Assembly (NCBI RefSeq): GCF_006715045.1
Contig: NZ_VFML01000001.1
Location: 744,001 to 808,000 of the forward strand
Length of the DNA stretch: 64,000 bases
Direction: 5' to 3'
DNA from: Amycolatopsis cihanbeyliensis
Lineage (GTDB): Bacteria; Actinomycetota; Actinomycetes; Mycobacteriales; Pseudonocardiaceae
Notes under the pieces: generated by a model
Database searches by the model: none
What the model saw: the letters and a program-made list of their open reading frames with translations, nothing else
Told to the model about the DNA's origin: nothing
Made by a program: the position numbers and the translations under genes
In this document: positions 53,403 through 62,484 of the stretch, piece after piece
Numbering within the stretch: position 1 is the stretch's first letter
How the letters are laid out: the number at the start of each line of letters is the position of its first letter

Positions 53403-54353
53403 TCACCGCGGGGCGAGCGCGCGCACCTGCTCGGCCGGGTCGTCGCCGGTGGGCAGCAGGGCGATCACCGGGGTATCCAGCCCGTTGTCCACGTAGGCCT
53501 GGACGCGCTCGCGGCACTCCTCGGCACTGCCGTGCACGATCAACTCGTCCACCACCTCGTCCGGGATGACCTCGTTCGCCCGCTGCCGATCGCCCGCGGC
53601 CCACGCCTCGTGCATCGGCGCCAGCCGCTCACCCCTGCCGAGCCACTCGTGGAACGCCCGGTACACGGGAACCGTCAGGTAGCTGCTGATCAGCATCCGA
53701 CCCAGCCCGCGCGCCGCGTCCGCGTCCTCGGTGGGGCAGACGAAGATCCGCGCCGCCAGCTCGGTGTCCGGCCCGACCTCGGCCCGCACCGTCGGCACGT
53801 CGGTGGCCGCGAGCCAGTTGGTGATGGCGCCGTCGGCCTCGGCGGCGGCCAGCCGCAGCATGCCGGGCCGCAGCGCGGCGAGCATGATCGGCGGCGCCGG
53901 CTCCGGGGCCCGCTCCAATCGGAACTTGCTCACCGAGAACGTCGGGTACTCCTTGGTCACCTTCTCCCCCGCCAGCGCCGCGCGCAGGAACCGCAGGGTG
54001 TCCCTGCTGCGACCGTAGGGCTCGGTGAACTCGGCCGCGTTCCAGTTCTCCACGATCACCGGGGACGAGCTGCCCAGCCCGAGCACGAACCGCCCCGGGG
54101 CGCACTCGGCGAGCGTGGCCGCGCTCATCGCCAGCAGCCCGGGTCCGCGGGTGTAGACCGGCACGATCGCGGTACCGAGCCGCAGCCGCGGCGCCCACTG
54201 CGAGGCCAGCAGCAGCGGGGAGAACGCGTCGGTGCCCGCGGTCTCCGCCGACCAGGCGTCGGTGTACCCGAGGTCGGGCAACTGCTCGACCAGCTCCCGG
54301 TGTTGCGCCAGCGGAACCCCGGTCAGCGGGATGGTGATGCCCCACCGTGTCAT
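53403..54353 (-). CDS. LLM-class F420-dependent oxidoreductase
   Basis: The 316-residue luciferase-like protein shows WGITIPLTGVPLAQHRELVEQLPDLGYTDAW, the LGTAIVPVYTRGPGLLAMSAATLAECAPGRFVLGLGSSSP core strand-loop (typical of F420-binding LLM enzymes), and the C-terminal GSAEECRERVQAYVDNGLDTPVIALLP. Such enzymes move hydride from F420H2 to varied substrates; the substrate is not predictable. It starts 15 bp downstream of the DPP-IV-like peptidase stop, so it is probably the second gene of that operon. TACCTCCT on the plus strand corresponds to its AGGAGGTA Shine-Dalgarno. Confidence 0.88.
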   Translation of the reverse strand: MTRWGITIPLTGVPLAQHRELVEQLPDLGYTDAWSAETAGTDAFSPLLLASQWAPRLRLGTAIVPVYTRGPGLLAMSAATLAECAPGRFVLGLGSSSPVIVENWNAAEFTEPYGRSRDTLRFLRAALAGEKVTKEYPTFSVSKFRLERAPEPAPPIMLAALRPGMLRLAAAEADGAITNWLAATDVPTVRAEVGPDTELAARIFVCPTEDADAARGLGRMLISSYLTVPVYRAFHEWLGRGERLAPMHEAWAAGDRQRANEVIPDEVVDELIVHGSAEECRERVQAYVDNGLDTPVIALLPTGDDPAEQVRALAPR

Positions 54354-54368
54354 ACCGCGTCTACCTCC

Positions 54369-56456
54369 TCAGTGTGCGCCGAGCTCATGTTTGATCCAGT
54401 CGACCTGCAGCAGCATCAGGTTCTCCGCGACATCCTCGGCCTGCGGGGTCATATGGGTCGCGCCGTTCAGCGGCAGGAAGGTGTGGGGCCTGCCCGCGGC
54501 CAGCAACGCCCCGGACAGCCGGAGGGCATGCGCCACGAACACGTTGTCGTCGGCGAGGCCGTGCACGATCAGCAACGCCCTGCGCAACTGGCCCGCGTCG
54601 GCGATCAGCGAGTTGTCCCGGTAACGGTCCGGTTCCTCCTGGGGCAGGCCGAGATAGCGTTCGGTGTAGTGCGTGTCGTACAGCGACCAGTCGGTCACCG
54701 GGGCCCCGGCGACGGCGGCGTGGAACACCTCCGGCGCGCGCAGCACGGCGAGCGCCGCGAGGTAGCCGCCGTAGGACCAGCCGCGGATCGCCACCCGGTC
54801 CAGGTCGAGCTCCGGGTGCAGCCGGGCGGCCGCCCGCAACGCGTCCACCTGGTCGGCCAGGGTCACCTCGGCGAGCCTGCCCGCGATCTCCCGCTCCCAG
54901 GCAGGCCCCCGCCCCGGGGTGCCGCGCCCGTCCGCGACCAGCACGGCGAACCCCTGGTCGGCGAGCCATTGCGAGGTCAGGAACGCGTTGCGGCTCTGCA
55001 GCACCCGCTGCGCGTGCGGACCGCCGTAGGGGTCGAGCAGCACCGGCAGCTTCCCGTCGCCGGCACGGTAGCCCGTCGGCAGCAGCAACGCGGCCCGCAG
55101 CCCGCGCTCCCCCAGGGTCAGCCAGGTGAGGACCGGTTCGATGCCCGGATCCACGGTGTACGAACCGATCGTGGCCGCCGGTTCGCCGTCGCGCAGCACG
55201 GCGACCTCGGGTCCACTGTGCTCGAGGCTCCACGAGGACAGCACCGTGACCTCGGCGTTGCCGGCACCGATGTGCACACCCTCCGATGTGGACAACCGAC
55301 GCACGCCGCCGGACTCGGTGCGGTACACGTGGATCTGGGTCGGGTCCTCGGCGGAGGCGCTGAACAGGACCTCCGCGCCGACGTGCAGTACCGAGCGGAC
55401 CTGCAGCGAGGGCTCGGTGACCGGGATGCCGTCCAGGACCAGCCGGTAGCCGCCTTCGGCCGCGCTCACCCGGACCAGCCTGCCGTCGGAGGTCCAGGCG
55501 GGCACCCCGGTGATGATCTCCACCCAGTCCGGGTCGGACTCGGTGTGCAGCAGCGTGGTGGAGCCATCGGTGACGTCCACCGCGTGCACCTCCAGCCGCC
55601 GCTGGTCCCGTGGCTGCACGGCGATCAGCGGCGGCCCACCCGCCGACCAGTGCACGGCCACCAGGTACTCCCAGTCGCCACCGCGCACGTCCACCCTGCT
55701 GCCGTCCAGGCCGAGGATCGCCAGCGACACCGCCACGTTCGGCGAACCCGCGGCCGGGTAGGCCACCGTGTTCACCGGCGCGTCGGGGTTGGCGGGGTCG
55801 GCGATGTTCCAGCGCGGCACGCCGGAGCGATCGGCGCGCTCCGCCAGCAGGTGGCGGCCGTCCGGCGCCCACCAGTGGCCGCGCACCCTGCTCATCTCCT
55901 CGGCGGCGACGAACTCCGCGAGCCCCCACGCGATGTCCTCTCCGGACTCCTCGACCAGTTCCCGGTCCGCACCGGTGGTGAGGTCGATCACCCGCAGCCT
56001 GCGCTCCCGCACGTAGGCCACGTGCGTACCGGACGGGTCCGGCCGCGGGTCCACCACGGCGCCGTCCACCAGCAGCGTCACCTCGGCGGTGGCCAGGTCC
56101 ACGGTGTAGAGCTTGCCGGAGAGCGAGAACGCGGCCAGCGAGAACGCCTCGTCCACGGTGTAGCCGACGACCCCGCCGGAGGTCTCCCTGCTGCGCTCGC
56201 GGCGCGCCCGCTCCTCGGCCGGCAGCTCCTCCTCCCCCGGCAACAGCGCCGCGGCGTCGACCAGCTTCGACTCGGCGCCGGAGGCCAGGTCCAGCGACCA
56301 GAGACTGTTGCGGTGATCGACACCGGACTCGGCACGCAGGAACAGCACCCGGGAACCGTCCGGCGCGACCCGGAACTCCTTGGGAGCGCCGAGGGTGAAG
56401 CGCTGGGTACGGGCCTGGGTGCGGAGGAAGGACAGCTCGTCGGTCACACCGTGCAC
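54369..56456 (-). CDS. S9B-type dipeptidyl-peptidase IV-like hydrolase
   Basis: The protein is about 695 residues. The N-terminal beta-propeller (WSLDLASGAESKLVDAAALLPGEEELP through repeated blades) carries the DPP-IV double-glutamate-like AEFVAAEEMSR motif that binds the peptide N-terminus. The C-terminal hydrolase has LLDPYGGPHAQRV, RGTPGRGPAWERE, catalytic GWSYGGYLAALAVL, Asp in HGLADDNVF and His in LNGATHMTP. It would remove dipeptides after proline or alanine inside the cell; no signal peptide is seen. Candidate GTG starts are 56456 and 56447; neither has a strong Shine-Dalgarno, suggesting leaderless initiation. Confidence 0.9.
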   Translation of the reverse strand: MHGVTDELSFLRTQARTQRFTLGAPKEFRVAPDGSRVLFLRAESGVDHRNSLWSLDLASGAESKLVDAAALLPGEEELPAEERARRERSRETSGGVVGYTVDEAFSLAAFSLSGKLYTVDLATAEVTLLVDGAVVDPRPDPSGTHVAYVRERRLRVIDLTTGADRELVEESGEDIAWGLAEFVAAEEMSRVRGHWWAPDGRHLLAERADRSGVPRWNIADPANPDAPVNTVAYPAAGSPNVAVSLAILGLDGSRVDVRGGDWEYLVAVHWSAGGPPLIAVQPRDQRRLEVHAVDVTDGSTTLLHTESDPDWVEIITGVPAWTSDGRLVRVSAAEGGYRLVLDGIPVTEPSLQVRSVLHVGAEVLFSASAEDPTQIHVYRTESGGVRRLSTSEGVHIGAGNAEVTVLSSWSLEHSGPEVAVLRDGEPAATIGSYTVDPGIEPVLTWLTLGERGLRAALLLPTGYRAGDGKLPVLLDPYGGPHAQRVLQSRNAFLTSQWLADQGFAVLVADGRGTPGRGPAWEREIAGRLAEVTLADQVDALRAAARLHPELDLDRVAIRGWSYGGYLAALAVLRAPEVFHAAVAGAPVTDWSLYDTHYTERYLGLPQEEPDRYRDNSLIADAGQLRRALLIVHGLADDNVFVAHALRLSGALLAAGRPHTFLPLNGATHMTPQAEDVAENLMLLQVDWIKHELGAH

Positions 56457-56601
56457 TCTGTCAGATCGACTCCCGGGCACCCTCCCCCGTACTGGCACGC
56501 AACTGCTGGCACGCAACGATCGGCAGTTCGTACGCACGATGTGCGCAATGATCCGCGTAGGCAAGCAACGACTTCCGGATGAACCGTACGCATCGGGGCT
56601 C

Positions 56602-56607
56602 TAACCT
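56602..56607 (+). promoter_or_regulatory. -10 box of a leaderless rocD promoter
   Basis: TAACCT (56602-56607) stands 6 nt before ATG 56614, placing the transcription start at or beside the start codon. No Shine-Dalgarno precedes the ATG, in agreement with leaderless expression. Confidence 0.4.
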
Positions 56608-56613
56608 GAACGC

Positions 56614-57843
56614 ATGACGACGTTCGCCGACCGCACCACCGGTTCCACCACCGACGAGTTCATCGGGCTCGACGAGCGGTGGAGCACGCACAACTACCAC
56701 CCGTTGCCGGTGGTCATCGCCGAGGCAGCGGGCGCATGGGTGACCGATGTCGAGGGCAGCAGCTACCTCGACTTCCTCGCCGGCTACTCCGCACTGAACT
56801 TCGGCCACCGGCACCCCGCCCTGGTCGAGGCCGCGACGCAGCAGCTCGGCCGGGTCACCCTCACCTCGCGTGCCTTCCACCACGACCAGCTCGGCCCGTT
56901 CTGCCGGGAACTCGCCGAGCTCACCGGCACCGACATGGTGCTGCCGATGAACTCCGGCGCCGAGGCCGTGGAGTCGGCGATCAAGGTGGCCAGGAAGTGG
57001 GCCTACCGGGTCAAGGGCCTCCCGGCGGGAACGGCCGAGATCGTCGTGGCCGGCTCGAACTTCCACGGCCGGACCACCACGATCGTTTCCTTCTCCACCG
57101 ACGACGCCGCGCGCGCCGACTACGGCCCGTACACGCCCGGCTTCGTCACGGTCGAGTACGGCGACGCCGAGGCACTGGCCGGAGCCATCACCGACCGGAC
57201 GGCGGCGGTGCTGCTGGAGCCGATCCAGGGTGAGGCCGGCGTGATCGTGCCCCCGGACGGCTACCTCGCCGAGGCACGCAGGCTCTGCGACCAGGCGGGG
57301 GCGCTGCTGATCGCCGACGAGATCCAGTCCGGCCTCGCCCGCACCGGCACCCTGTTCGCCCTGGACCACGAGCGGGTAAGGGCCGATCTCTACACCCTGG
57401 GCAAGGCGCTCGGCGGCGGCATCATGCCGGTCTCCGCGGTGGTCGGCAGCGGCGAGGTGCTCGGGGTGCTGCGGCCGGGCGAGCACGGCTCGACCTTCGG
57501 TGGCAACCCGCTCGCCTGCGCCGTCGGCCGCGCCGTGCTGCGGCTGCTGAGCACGGGCGAGTTCCAGCAGCGCTCCGCCTCGCTGGGCGAGCAGTTGCGG
57601 AGCCGGCTGTCCGAACTGGTCGGCGACGGCCTGGCCGAGGTTCGCGGCCGCGGCCTGTGGGCCGGGGTGGATATCGCCCCCGGCGGGCCGACCGGGCGGC
57701 AGGCCTCGCAGGCGCTGGCCGAGCGCGGTGTGCTGTGCAAGGAGACGCACGGCAACACGCTCCGGATCGCGCCCCCGCTGGTGATCTCCGAGCAGGACCT
57801 GGACCGGGGCATCGACGCGATCGCCGAGGTGGTCCGACACTGA
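56614..57843 (+). CDS. rocD: Ornithine--oxo-acid transaminase RocD
   Basis: The 409-residue class-III aminotransferase has STHNYHPLPVVI and ALNFGHRHPAL, features specific to ornithine delta-aminotransferase. It also shows PMNSGAEAVESAIKVARKW (PLP phosphate site), LLIADEIQSGLARTG with the cofactor Asp, and YTLGKALGGGIMP with the Schiff-base lysine. It converts ornithine and 2-oxoglutarate to glutamate-semialdehyde and glutamate in arginine catabolism and proline synthesis. It is followed after 18 bp by a DUF2252 gene, likely one transcript. No rocF or putA homologue is in the window. Confidence 0.94.
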   Translation: MTTFADRTTGSTTDEFIGLDERWSTHNYHPLPVVIAEAAGAWVTDVEGSSYLDFLAGYSALNFGHRHPALVEAATQQLGRVTLTSRAFHHDQLGPFCRELAELTGTDMVLPMNSGAEAVESAIKVARKWAYRVKGLPAGTAEIVVAGSNFHGRTTTIVSFSTDDAARADYGPYTPGFVTVEYGDAEALAGAITDRTAAVLLEPIQGEAGVIVPPDGYLAEARRLCDQAGALLIADEIQSGLARTGTLFALDHERVRADLYTLGKALGGGIMPVSAVVGSGEVLGVLRPGEHGSTFGGNPLACAVGRAVLRLLSTGEFQQRSASLGEQLRSRLSELVGDGLAEVRGRGLWAGVDIAPGGPTGRQASQALAERGVLCKETHGNTLRIAPPLVISEQDLDRGIDAIAEVVRH

Positions 57844-57861
57844 CGCTGAAACACTGGGGGC

Positions 57862-59235
57862 ATGCACGAGGAACGCGTAGACCTACGGACACCGGTCGAC
57901 GACGCTGAGGCACACGCCCGGGGCAAGGCGCTCCGGGACGCGACCCCGCCGACCGCGCACGATCACCAGCCGACCGGCCCGCACCGGCCGGGGGTACTCG
58001 AGTTCATCGAGACCAGCCACCGGGGGCGGCTGCCGGAGTTGCTGCCGCTGCGAGTCGGCAGGATGGTGTCCTCGCCGTTCTCCTTCTTCCGCGGCGCCGC
58101 GGGGCTGATGGCGGCCGACCTGGCCGGAACCCCGGTCAGCGGGCTCACCGCCCAGCTCTGCGGCGACGCGCACGCGGCGAACTTCGGGCTGTACGGCACG
58201 CCCGAGGGCCGGATCGTGATGGACATCAACGACTTCGACGAGACCGTGCCCGGACCGTGGGAGTGGGACCTCAAACGGCTGGCCGCCAGCCTGGTACTGG
58301 CCGGGCGCGAGGGCGACGCCTCCGAGGACGGCTGCCTCGAGGCCGCGGAGGACGCGGTGAAGTCCTACCGGCGCACCATCCGGGCGCTGGCCGAGCTGCC
58401 GTTCCTGCGGTCGTGGAACGCGCTGCCGGACTCCTCGGTGGTGAGCAAGGCCCAGGCCGACGAGCTGGTCGACGACTTCGAGAAGGCCGCGGCCAAGGCC
58501 CGCAAGAACACCAGCGCCAAGGTCACCAGGAAGTGGACCGAGCACATCGACGACCACTCGGCGGGAACGCACAACCTGCGGTTCGTGGACAACCCACCGA
58601 TCCTGACCCATGTGGACGACGCCGTGGCCGAGGCCGTGACCGACGGCCTGGAATCCTATGCGGATAGCCTGCGGGAGTCCCGTCGCAATCTGATCACCAG
58701 GTACTCGGTGTCCGATGTGGCCTTCCGGGTGGTCGGCACCGGAAGTGTCGGGCTCCGCAGCTACATCGCCCTGCTGCACGGCAACGGCGACGAGACGCTG
58801 GTGCTGCAGGCCAAGGAGGCGACGCCCTCGGCGCTGGGCCGGTACCTCGACGTCAAGCCCACCAAGCATGCCGGCAAGCGGATCGTCCGCGGTGCCCGGC
58901 TGGTGCAGGCCGAGTCGGACATCCTGCTCGGCTGGACCACCATCGAGGGCAGGCCGTTCATGGTCCGTCAGTTCCGCAACATGAAGGGCAGCATCGACCC
59001 GACCGAACTGCGGGAGAACCACCTGGACGACTACGGGCGGCTGGCCGGTGCGTTGCTGGCACGGGCGCACACCCGCTCGGTGGACCCGAGGCTGCTCGCC
59101 GGCTACTTCGCCGACGACAAGGACATGGACGAGGCCGTCGGCCGGTACGCGGTGCGCTACGCCGACCAGACCGAGGCCGACCACGCCGAGCTGGTGGCCG
59201 CCGTGGAGCGCGGTTCGCTTCCCGCGGAGTCCTGA
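57862..59235 (+). CDS. DUF2252 protein, kinase-like fold (457 aa)
   Basis: The family signature is complete: RVGRMVSSPFSFFRGAAGLMAADL, then QLCGDAHAANFGLYGTPEGRIVMDINDFDET and the WEWDLKRLAASLVLAGR helix. GDAHxxN and the DINDFD pair resemble the catalytic loop and DxD of aminoglycoside-phosphotransferase-like kinases, so ATP-dependent phosphorylation is plausible but unproven. Late motifs include VGTGSVGLRSYIALLHG and VRQFRNMKGS. The start is ATG 57862 with CTGGGGG upstream. It is downstream of rocD in an apparent operon; whether it modifies an amino-acid metabolite is speculation. Confidence 0.88.
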   Translation: MHEERVDLRTPVDDAEAHARGKALRDATPPTAHDHQPTGPHRPGVLEFIETSHRGRLPELLPLRVGRMVSSPFSFFRGAAGLMAADLAGTPVSGLTAQLCGDAHAANFGLYGTPEGRIVMDINDFDETVPGPWEWDLKRLAASLVLAGREGDASEDGCLEAAEDAVKSYRRTIRALAELPFLRSWNALPDSSVVSKAQADELVDDFEKAAAKARKNTSAKVTRKWTEHIDDHSAGTHNLRFVDNPPILTHVDDAVAEAVTDGLESYADSLRESRRNLITRYSVSDVAFRVVGTGSVGLRSYIALLHGNGDETLVLQAKEATPSALGRYLDVKPTKHAGKRIVRGARLVQAESDILLGWTTIEGRPFMVRQFRNMKGSIDPTELRENHLDDYGRLAGALLARAHTRSVDPRLLAGYFADDKDMDEAVGRYAVRYADQTEADHAELVAAVERGSLPAES

Positions 59236-59247
59236 GTCAGGACTCCG
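59225..59247. terminator. Palindrome spanning both convergent stop codons
   Basis: CGGAGTCCTGA (59225-59235) and TCAGGACTCCG (59237-59247) are perfect inverted copies about one central G. The palindrome contains the stop of the rightward DUF2252 gene and the stop of the leftward oxidase gene, so it likely terminates both transcripts with an 8-bp stem and 7-nt loop. Confidence 0.65.
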
Positions 59248-60151
59248 TGGCGAGGGCGGCCACCTCGTCGGCGCAGCCCCAGGACAGGGTGATGCCCATC
59301 CCGCCGTGGCCGTAGCAGTGGATCACCTCGTCCGCCCGCTCCAGCCGGACCTCGGGGCGGGCCGGGCGCAGGCCCACCCTCGTGCGCAGCACCTCGACCC
59401 CCTCCAGCGCGGGCTCCAGCGCGCGGCAGCGGCGCAGGATGTCGGCCGTGGTGTGCTCGTCGGGCTCCAGTGCGGCGCTGCCCACCTCCTCGGTACCGCC
59501 GCAGACGACGTGGCCGCCGTGCGGCAGGACATAGCTGAAGCCGTCCTCGTCCACCACCCACTCGGCCAGCCCGGGGTCGCGGACGTGCACCACCTGGCCC
59601 CTCGCGGGGTACACGGCCGGATCAGGGGCCAGTTCCCGCGCGCCGAGGCCGGCCGCGTTCACCACCAGGTCGGCCCCGGGACGGGCCTGGTCGAGGCCGG
59701 TCAGCTCGCGATACACCGTCCGCACCCCGGCCTCGGCCGCGACGCCGGCCAGCCACTCCAGGTACACCATGGTGTCCACCAGCGGTGGGGCGAAGGCCAG
59801 CGCGTCCAGCCACGGCCCGTCCAGCCCGGTGTGCCTGCTGATGCCGCCGACCGCGTCCGCCCACTCCGGTACCGGCCGATCCTCCCGCCGCAGCAACCGG
59901 CCCGGCAGTAGCCGGACCCCGGTGCCCTGCTGCCCGGCGAGCCGGCGGAACTCGGCCACGCTGGCCGCGGTCCAGCCCGCGCAGCGGTCGGCGGGTTCGG
60001 CGAACCGGGGATAGATCAACCCGCCGGCCGCCATCGAGGCGGTGTCCGCCAGCGGGTGCGCGGTGATCACGGTCACCTCCCACCCGGGCCGCGCCAGCCG
60101 CACCGCGCAGCTCAACCCGATGATCCCGCCGCCGACGACCGTGACCCGCAT
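59237..60151 (-). CDS. FAD-dependent D-amino-acid oxidase-like enzyme
   Basis: The 304-residue protein starts with a Rossmann dinucleotide site (VTVVGGGIIGLSCAVRLARPGW). It has the DAAO features VNAAGLGARELAPDPAVYPARGQVVHV, the active-site Tyr/Gly region DGFSYVLPHGGHVVCGGTEE and the C-terminal CYGHGGMGITLSWGCADEV FAD-binding motif. It would oxidatively deaminate a D-amino acid, giving oxo acid, ammonia and hydrogen peroxide. It lies 10 bp downstream of an ABC-F gene. The convergent rocD-DUF2252 unit is also linked to amino-acid metabolism, though that may be coincidence. Confidence 0.9.
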   Translation of the reverse strand: MRVTVVGGGIIGLSCAVRLARPGWEVTVITAHPLADTASMAAGGLIYPRFAEPADRCAGWTAASVAEFRRLAGQQGTGVRLLPGRLLRREDRPVPEWADAVGGISRHTGLDGPWLDALAFAPPLVDTMVYLEWLAGVAAEAGVRTVYRELTGLDQARPGADLVVNAAGLGARELAPDPAVYPARGQVVHVRDPGLAEWVVDEDGFSYVLPHGGHVVCGGTEEVGSAALEPDEHTTADILRRCRALEPALEGVEVLRTRVGLRPARPEVRLERADEVIHCYGHGGMGITLSWGCADEVAALATES

Positions 60152-60161
60152 CCGCTGCCCC

Positions 60162-61784
60162 CTACCTGCTCCGTGCCACCCGTCCCTCGGTCCAGACGGG
60201 CGCGTCCACCTCGGTCACCCTGCCATCCGCGGCGAACAGCAGATAGCGGTCGAAGGACTCGGCGAACCACCGGTCGTGAGTCACCGCCAGCACGGTGCCG
60301 GTGAACTCCTCCAGCGCGGCCTGCAGCGCCTCCGCGGACACCAGGTCGAGGTTGTCCGTCGGCTCGTCCAGCAGCAACAGGGTCGCTCCGGACAGCTCCA
60401 GCAGCAGCACCTGGAACCGGGCCTGCTGGCCGCCGGAGAGCAGCTCGAACCGCTGCTCCGCGGCGGCGGCCAGCCCGTAGCGGCTCAGCGCGGCCGTGGC
60501 GGCCCCACGCTCCATACCCTGCCGGGTGCCCTCGCCGCGGCCGAGAATGTCCAGCAGCGAACGACCCGCCCATTCCGGGTGCTGGTGGGTCTGCGCGAAC
60601 AGGCCGGGCAGCACCCGCGAGCCGAGCCGGTACCGCCCGGTGTGCGGCACCTCGGCGCCGCCGTCCAGCAGCCGCAGGAAGTGGCTCTTGCCGGAGCCGT
60701 TGGAGCCGAGCACGCACACCCGGTCACCGAAGAACACCTCGAGGTCGAAGGGCGCCATCAGCCCGGCCAGCTCGAGCCGCTCGCAGGTGATCGCCCGCAC
60801 CGCGGTCCTTCCGCCCCGCAAGCGGGGCTTGACCTGCTGTTCCCGAGGCGGCAACGGTGGGGCGCCCTCCTCCTCGAACTTCCGCAGCCGGGTCTGCGCC
60901 GCCCGGTACCGCGAAGTCATCTCGTCGCTCATGGTGGCCGCGCGCTGCAGCGAACGAACCAGTTCCTTCAGCTGCTCGTGCTTGTCGTCCCAGCGCCTGC
61001 GCAGCTCGGCCATCCGCTCCGCCCGTGCCCGCCGCGCCTGGTGCCAGCCGCCGAAACCGCCGCCGTGCACCCAGCCCGTCCCACCCTCCAGGGTGACGAC
61101 GTGCGTGGCGGCGCTGGCAAGCAACTGCCGGTCGTGGCTGATCAGCAGCACGGCCTTGGCCGTCTCGGCCAGCCGCCCCTCCAGCCACCGCTTGCCCGGC
61201 ACGTCCAGGTAGTTGTCCGGTTCGTCCAGCAGCAGCACCTGCTCGGGGCCACGCAGCAGCGCCTCCAGCACCAGCCGTTTCTGCTCGCCGCCGGAGAGCG
61301 TGCGTACCTCGCGGAACCGCGCCCGGTCGAACGGGACGCCGAGGGCGGCCACGGTCACCGTGTCCCACAGCACCTCGACCTGGTAGCCACCCGCCTCTCC
61401 CCACGCGGACAGTGCCTCGGCGTAGCGCAGCTGGGTCGGCTCGTCGTCGGTGTCCATCAGGGCGAGCTCCACCGCGTCCAGCTCGGCAGCGGCCGTGCGC
61501 AGCGCCGGGGGCGCGACCTCAAGCAGCAGGTCGCGCACGGTTCGCTCGTCCCGCACCGACCCGATGAACTGCGGCATCACCGCCAGCCCGCCCTGGGTGT
61601 GCACCGCCCCCCGCTCCGGGCGCAGCTCGCCACCGAGGATGCGCAGCAGGGTCGTCTTGCCGACGCCGTTGTCCCCGACCAGCGCGACCACGTCCGCACC
61701 GGCGACGCGGAAGGACACGTCGGTGAACAGGGTCCGCCCGTCGCTGCGGCGGTACGCCAGCGCGCTCGCCTCGAGATGTCCCAC
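60162..61784 (-). CDS. ABC-F family ATPase (two ABC domains, 540 aa)
   Basis: Two ATP-binding cassettes are present and no membrane segment. The first has VGDNGVGKTTLLRIL, LSGGEQKRLVLEALL and VLLLDEPDNYLD; the second has LGSNGSGKSHFLRLLDG, LSGGQQARFQVLLLEL and LLLLDEPTDNLD. A charged linker (RRRWDDKHEQLKELVRSLQRAATMSDEMTSRYR, in part) joins them, as in ABC-F translation factors. Members rescue stalled ribosomes or protect against antibiotics such as macrolides and lincosamides. No antibiotic cluster is nearby, so a housekeeping role is likely. Start GTG 61784 is the best guess; the Shine-Dalgarno is weak. Confidence 0.9.
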   Translation of the reverse strand: MGHLEASALAYRRSDGRTLFTDVSFRVAGADVVALVGDNGVGKTTLLRILGGELRPERGAVHTQGGLAVMPQFIGSVRDERTVRDLLLEVAPPALRTAAAELDAVELALMDTDDEPTQLRYAEALSAWGEAGGYQVEVLWDTVTVAALGVPFDRARFREVRTLSGGEQKRLVLEALLRGPEQVLLLDEPDNYLDVPGKRWLEGRLAETAKAVLLISHDRQLLASAATHVVTLEGGTGWVHGGGFGGWHQARRARAERMAELRRRWDDKHEQLKELVRSLQRAATMSDEMTSRYRAAQTRLRKFEEEGAPPLPPREQQVKPRLRGGRTAVRAITCERLELAGLMAPFDLEVFFGDRVCVLGSNGSGKSHFLRLLDGGAEVPHTGRYRLGSRVLPGLFAQTHQHPEWAGRSLLDILGRGEGTRQGMERGAATAALSRYGLAAAAEQRFELLSGGQQARFQVLLLELSGATLLLLDEPTDNLDLVSAEALQAALEEFTGTVLAVTHDRWFAESFDRYLLFAADGRVTEVDAPVWTEGRVARSR

Positions 61785-61854
61785 CGCGGCATCGTCACCG
61801 ACCGGTGCGGAACCTCGCCAGCGAATTCCCGGCGAGCTGCCGTAGTGTCGCCGC

Positions 61855-62484
61855 GTGGCCGATCTCCGCGCGCGGGCGCTTGCCGTGGGCGCGGGCCTGC
61901 TGATGGTGCTGCTCGGTGTGCCGCACGCCGGGGACACCGGCCCGGACGCGCTGGACGCCGCGGTCGCCACGGCCGTGCACAGCGCCTTCGCCGGGCAGGA
62001 CGCACTGCTGCGGCTGCTGGTGCTGCCCACCCAGCCCGCGGTGCTGCTCGGCGTCCTCGGTGTGCTGGCGGTCACGTGTGTGCTGCAGCGCCGCCGCACC
62101 GGGCTCGCGCTGGTGCTGCTCGGTCCCGCACTGGCCGTGGCCGTCAACACCTGGCTGCTGAAACCGCTGTTCGGCCGGTACTACGACGACCACCTCGCCT
62201 ACCCGAGCGGCCATACGGTGAGCCTGGTCGCCGTGCTGACCGTGCTGGCCCTGCTCGCCCGCCCGCGTACCGCGACCCGGCTGGTGATCCTGCTCGGCTG
62301 CCTGCTGCTCACCGCCGCCGGGATCGGCATGATCGGGCTGCGCTACCACTACCTGACCGACATCCTGGGCGGCGCGGCCTGCGCGGTGGCCGTGGTCCTC
62401 GCGCTGGCGGTCGGGCTGGAAGCCGCTATCCCCGCTCGCTCGGTTCCGGATCCCGGCCGACCGCGTCCCTGGACAGGGCGGTGA
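61855..62484 (+). CDS. PAP2-type membrane phosphatase
   Basis: The 209-residue integral membrane protein has about five helices. The PAP2 catalytic motifs are K-x6-R-like (LLKPLFGRYYDD), PSGHT, and the final histidine motif in LRYHYLTDILGG. This lipid-phosphatase superfamily dephosphorylates undecaprenyl pyrophosphate, phosphatidic acid or phosphatidylglycerol phosphate at the membrane's outer face. The start is GTG 61855, 71 bp from the divergent ABC-F start. Its C-terminus overlaps the convergent zapE gene by 59 bp, an unusually long overlap. Confidence 0.87.
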   Translation: MADLRARALAVGAGLLMVLLGVPHAGDTGPDALDAAVATAVHSAFAGQDALLRLLVLPTQPAVLLGVLGVLAVTCVLQRRRTGLALVLLGPALAVAVNTWLLKPLFGRYYDDHLAYPSGHTVSLVAVLTVLALLARPRTATRLVILLGCLLLTAAGIGMIGLRYHYLTDILGGAACAVAVVLALAVGLEAAIPARSVPDPGRPRPWTGR

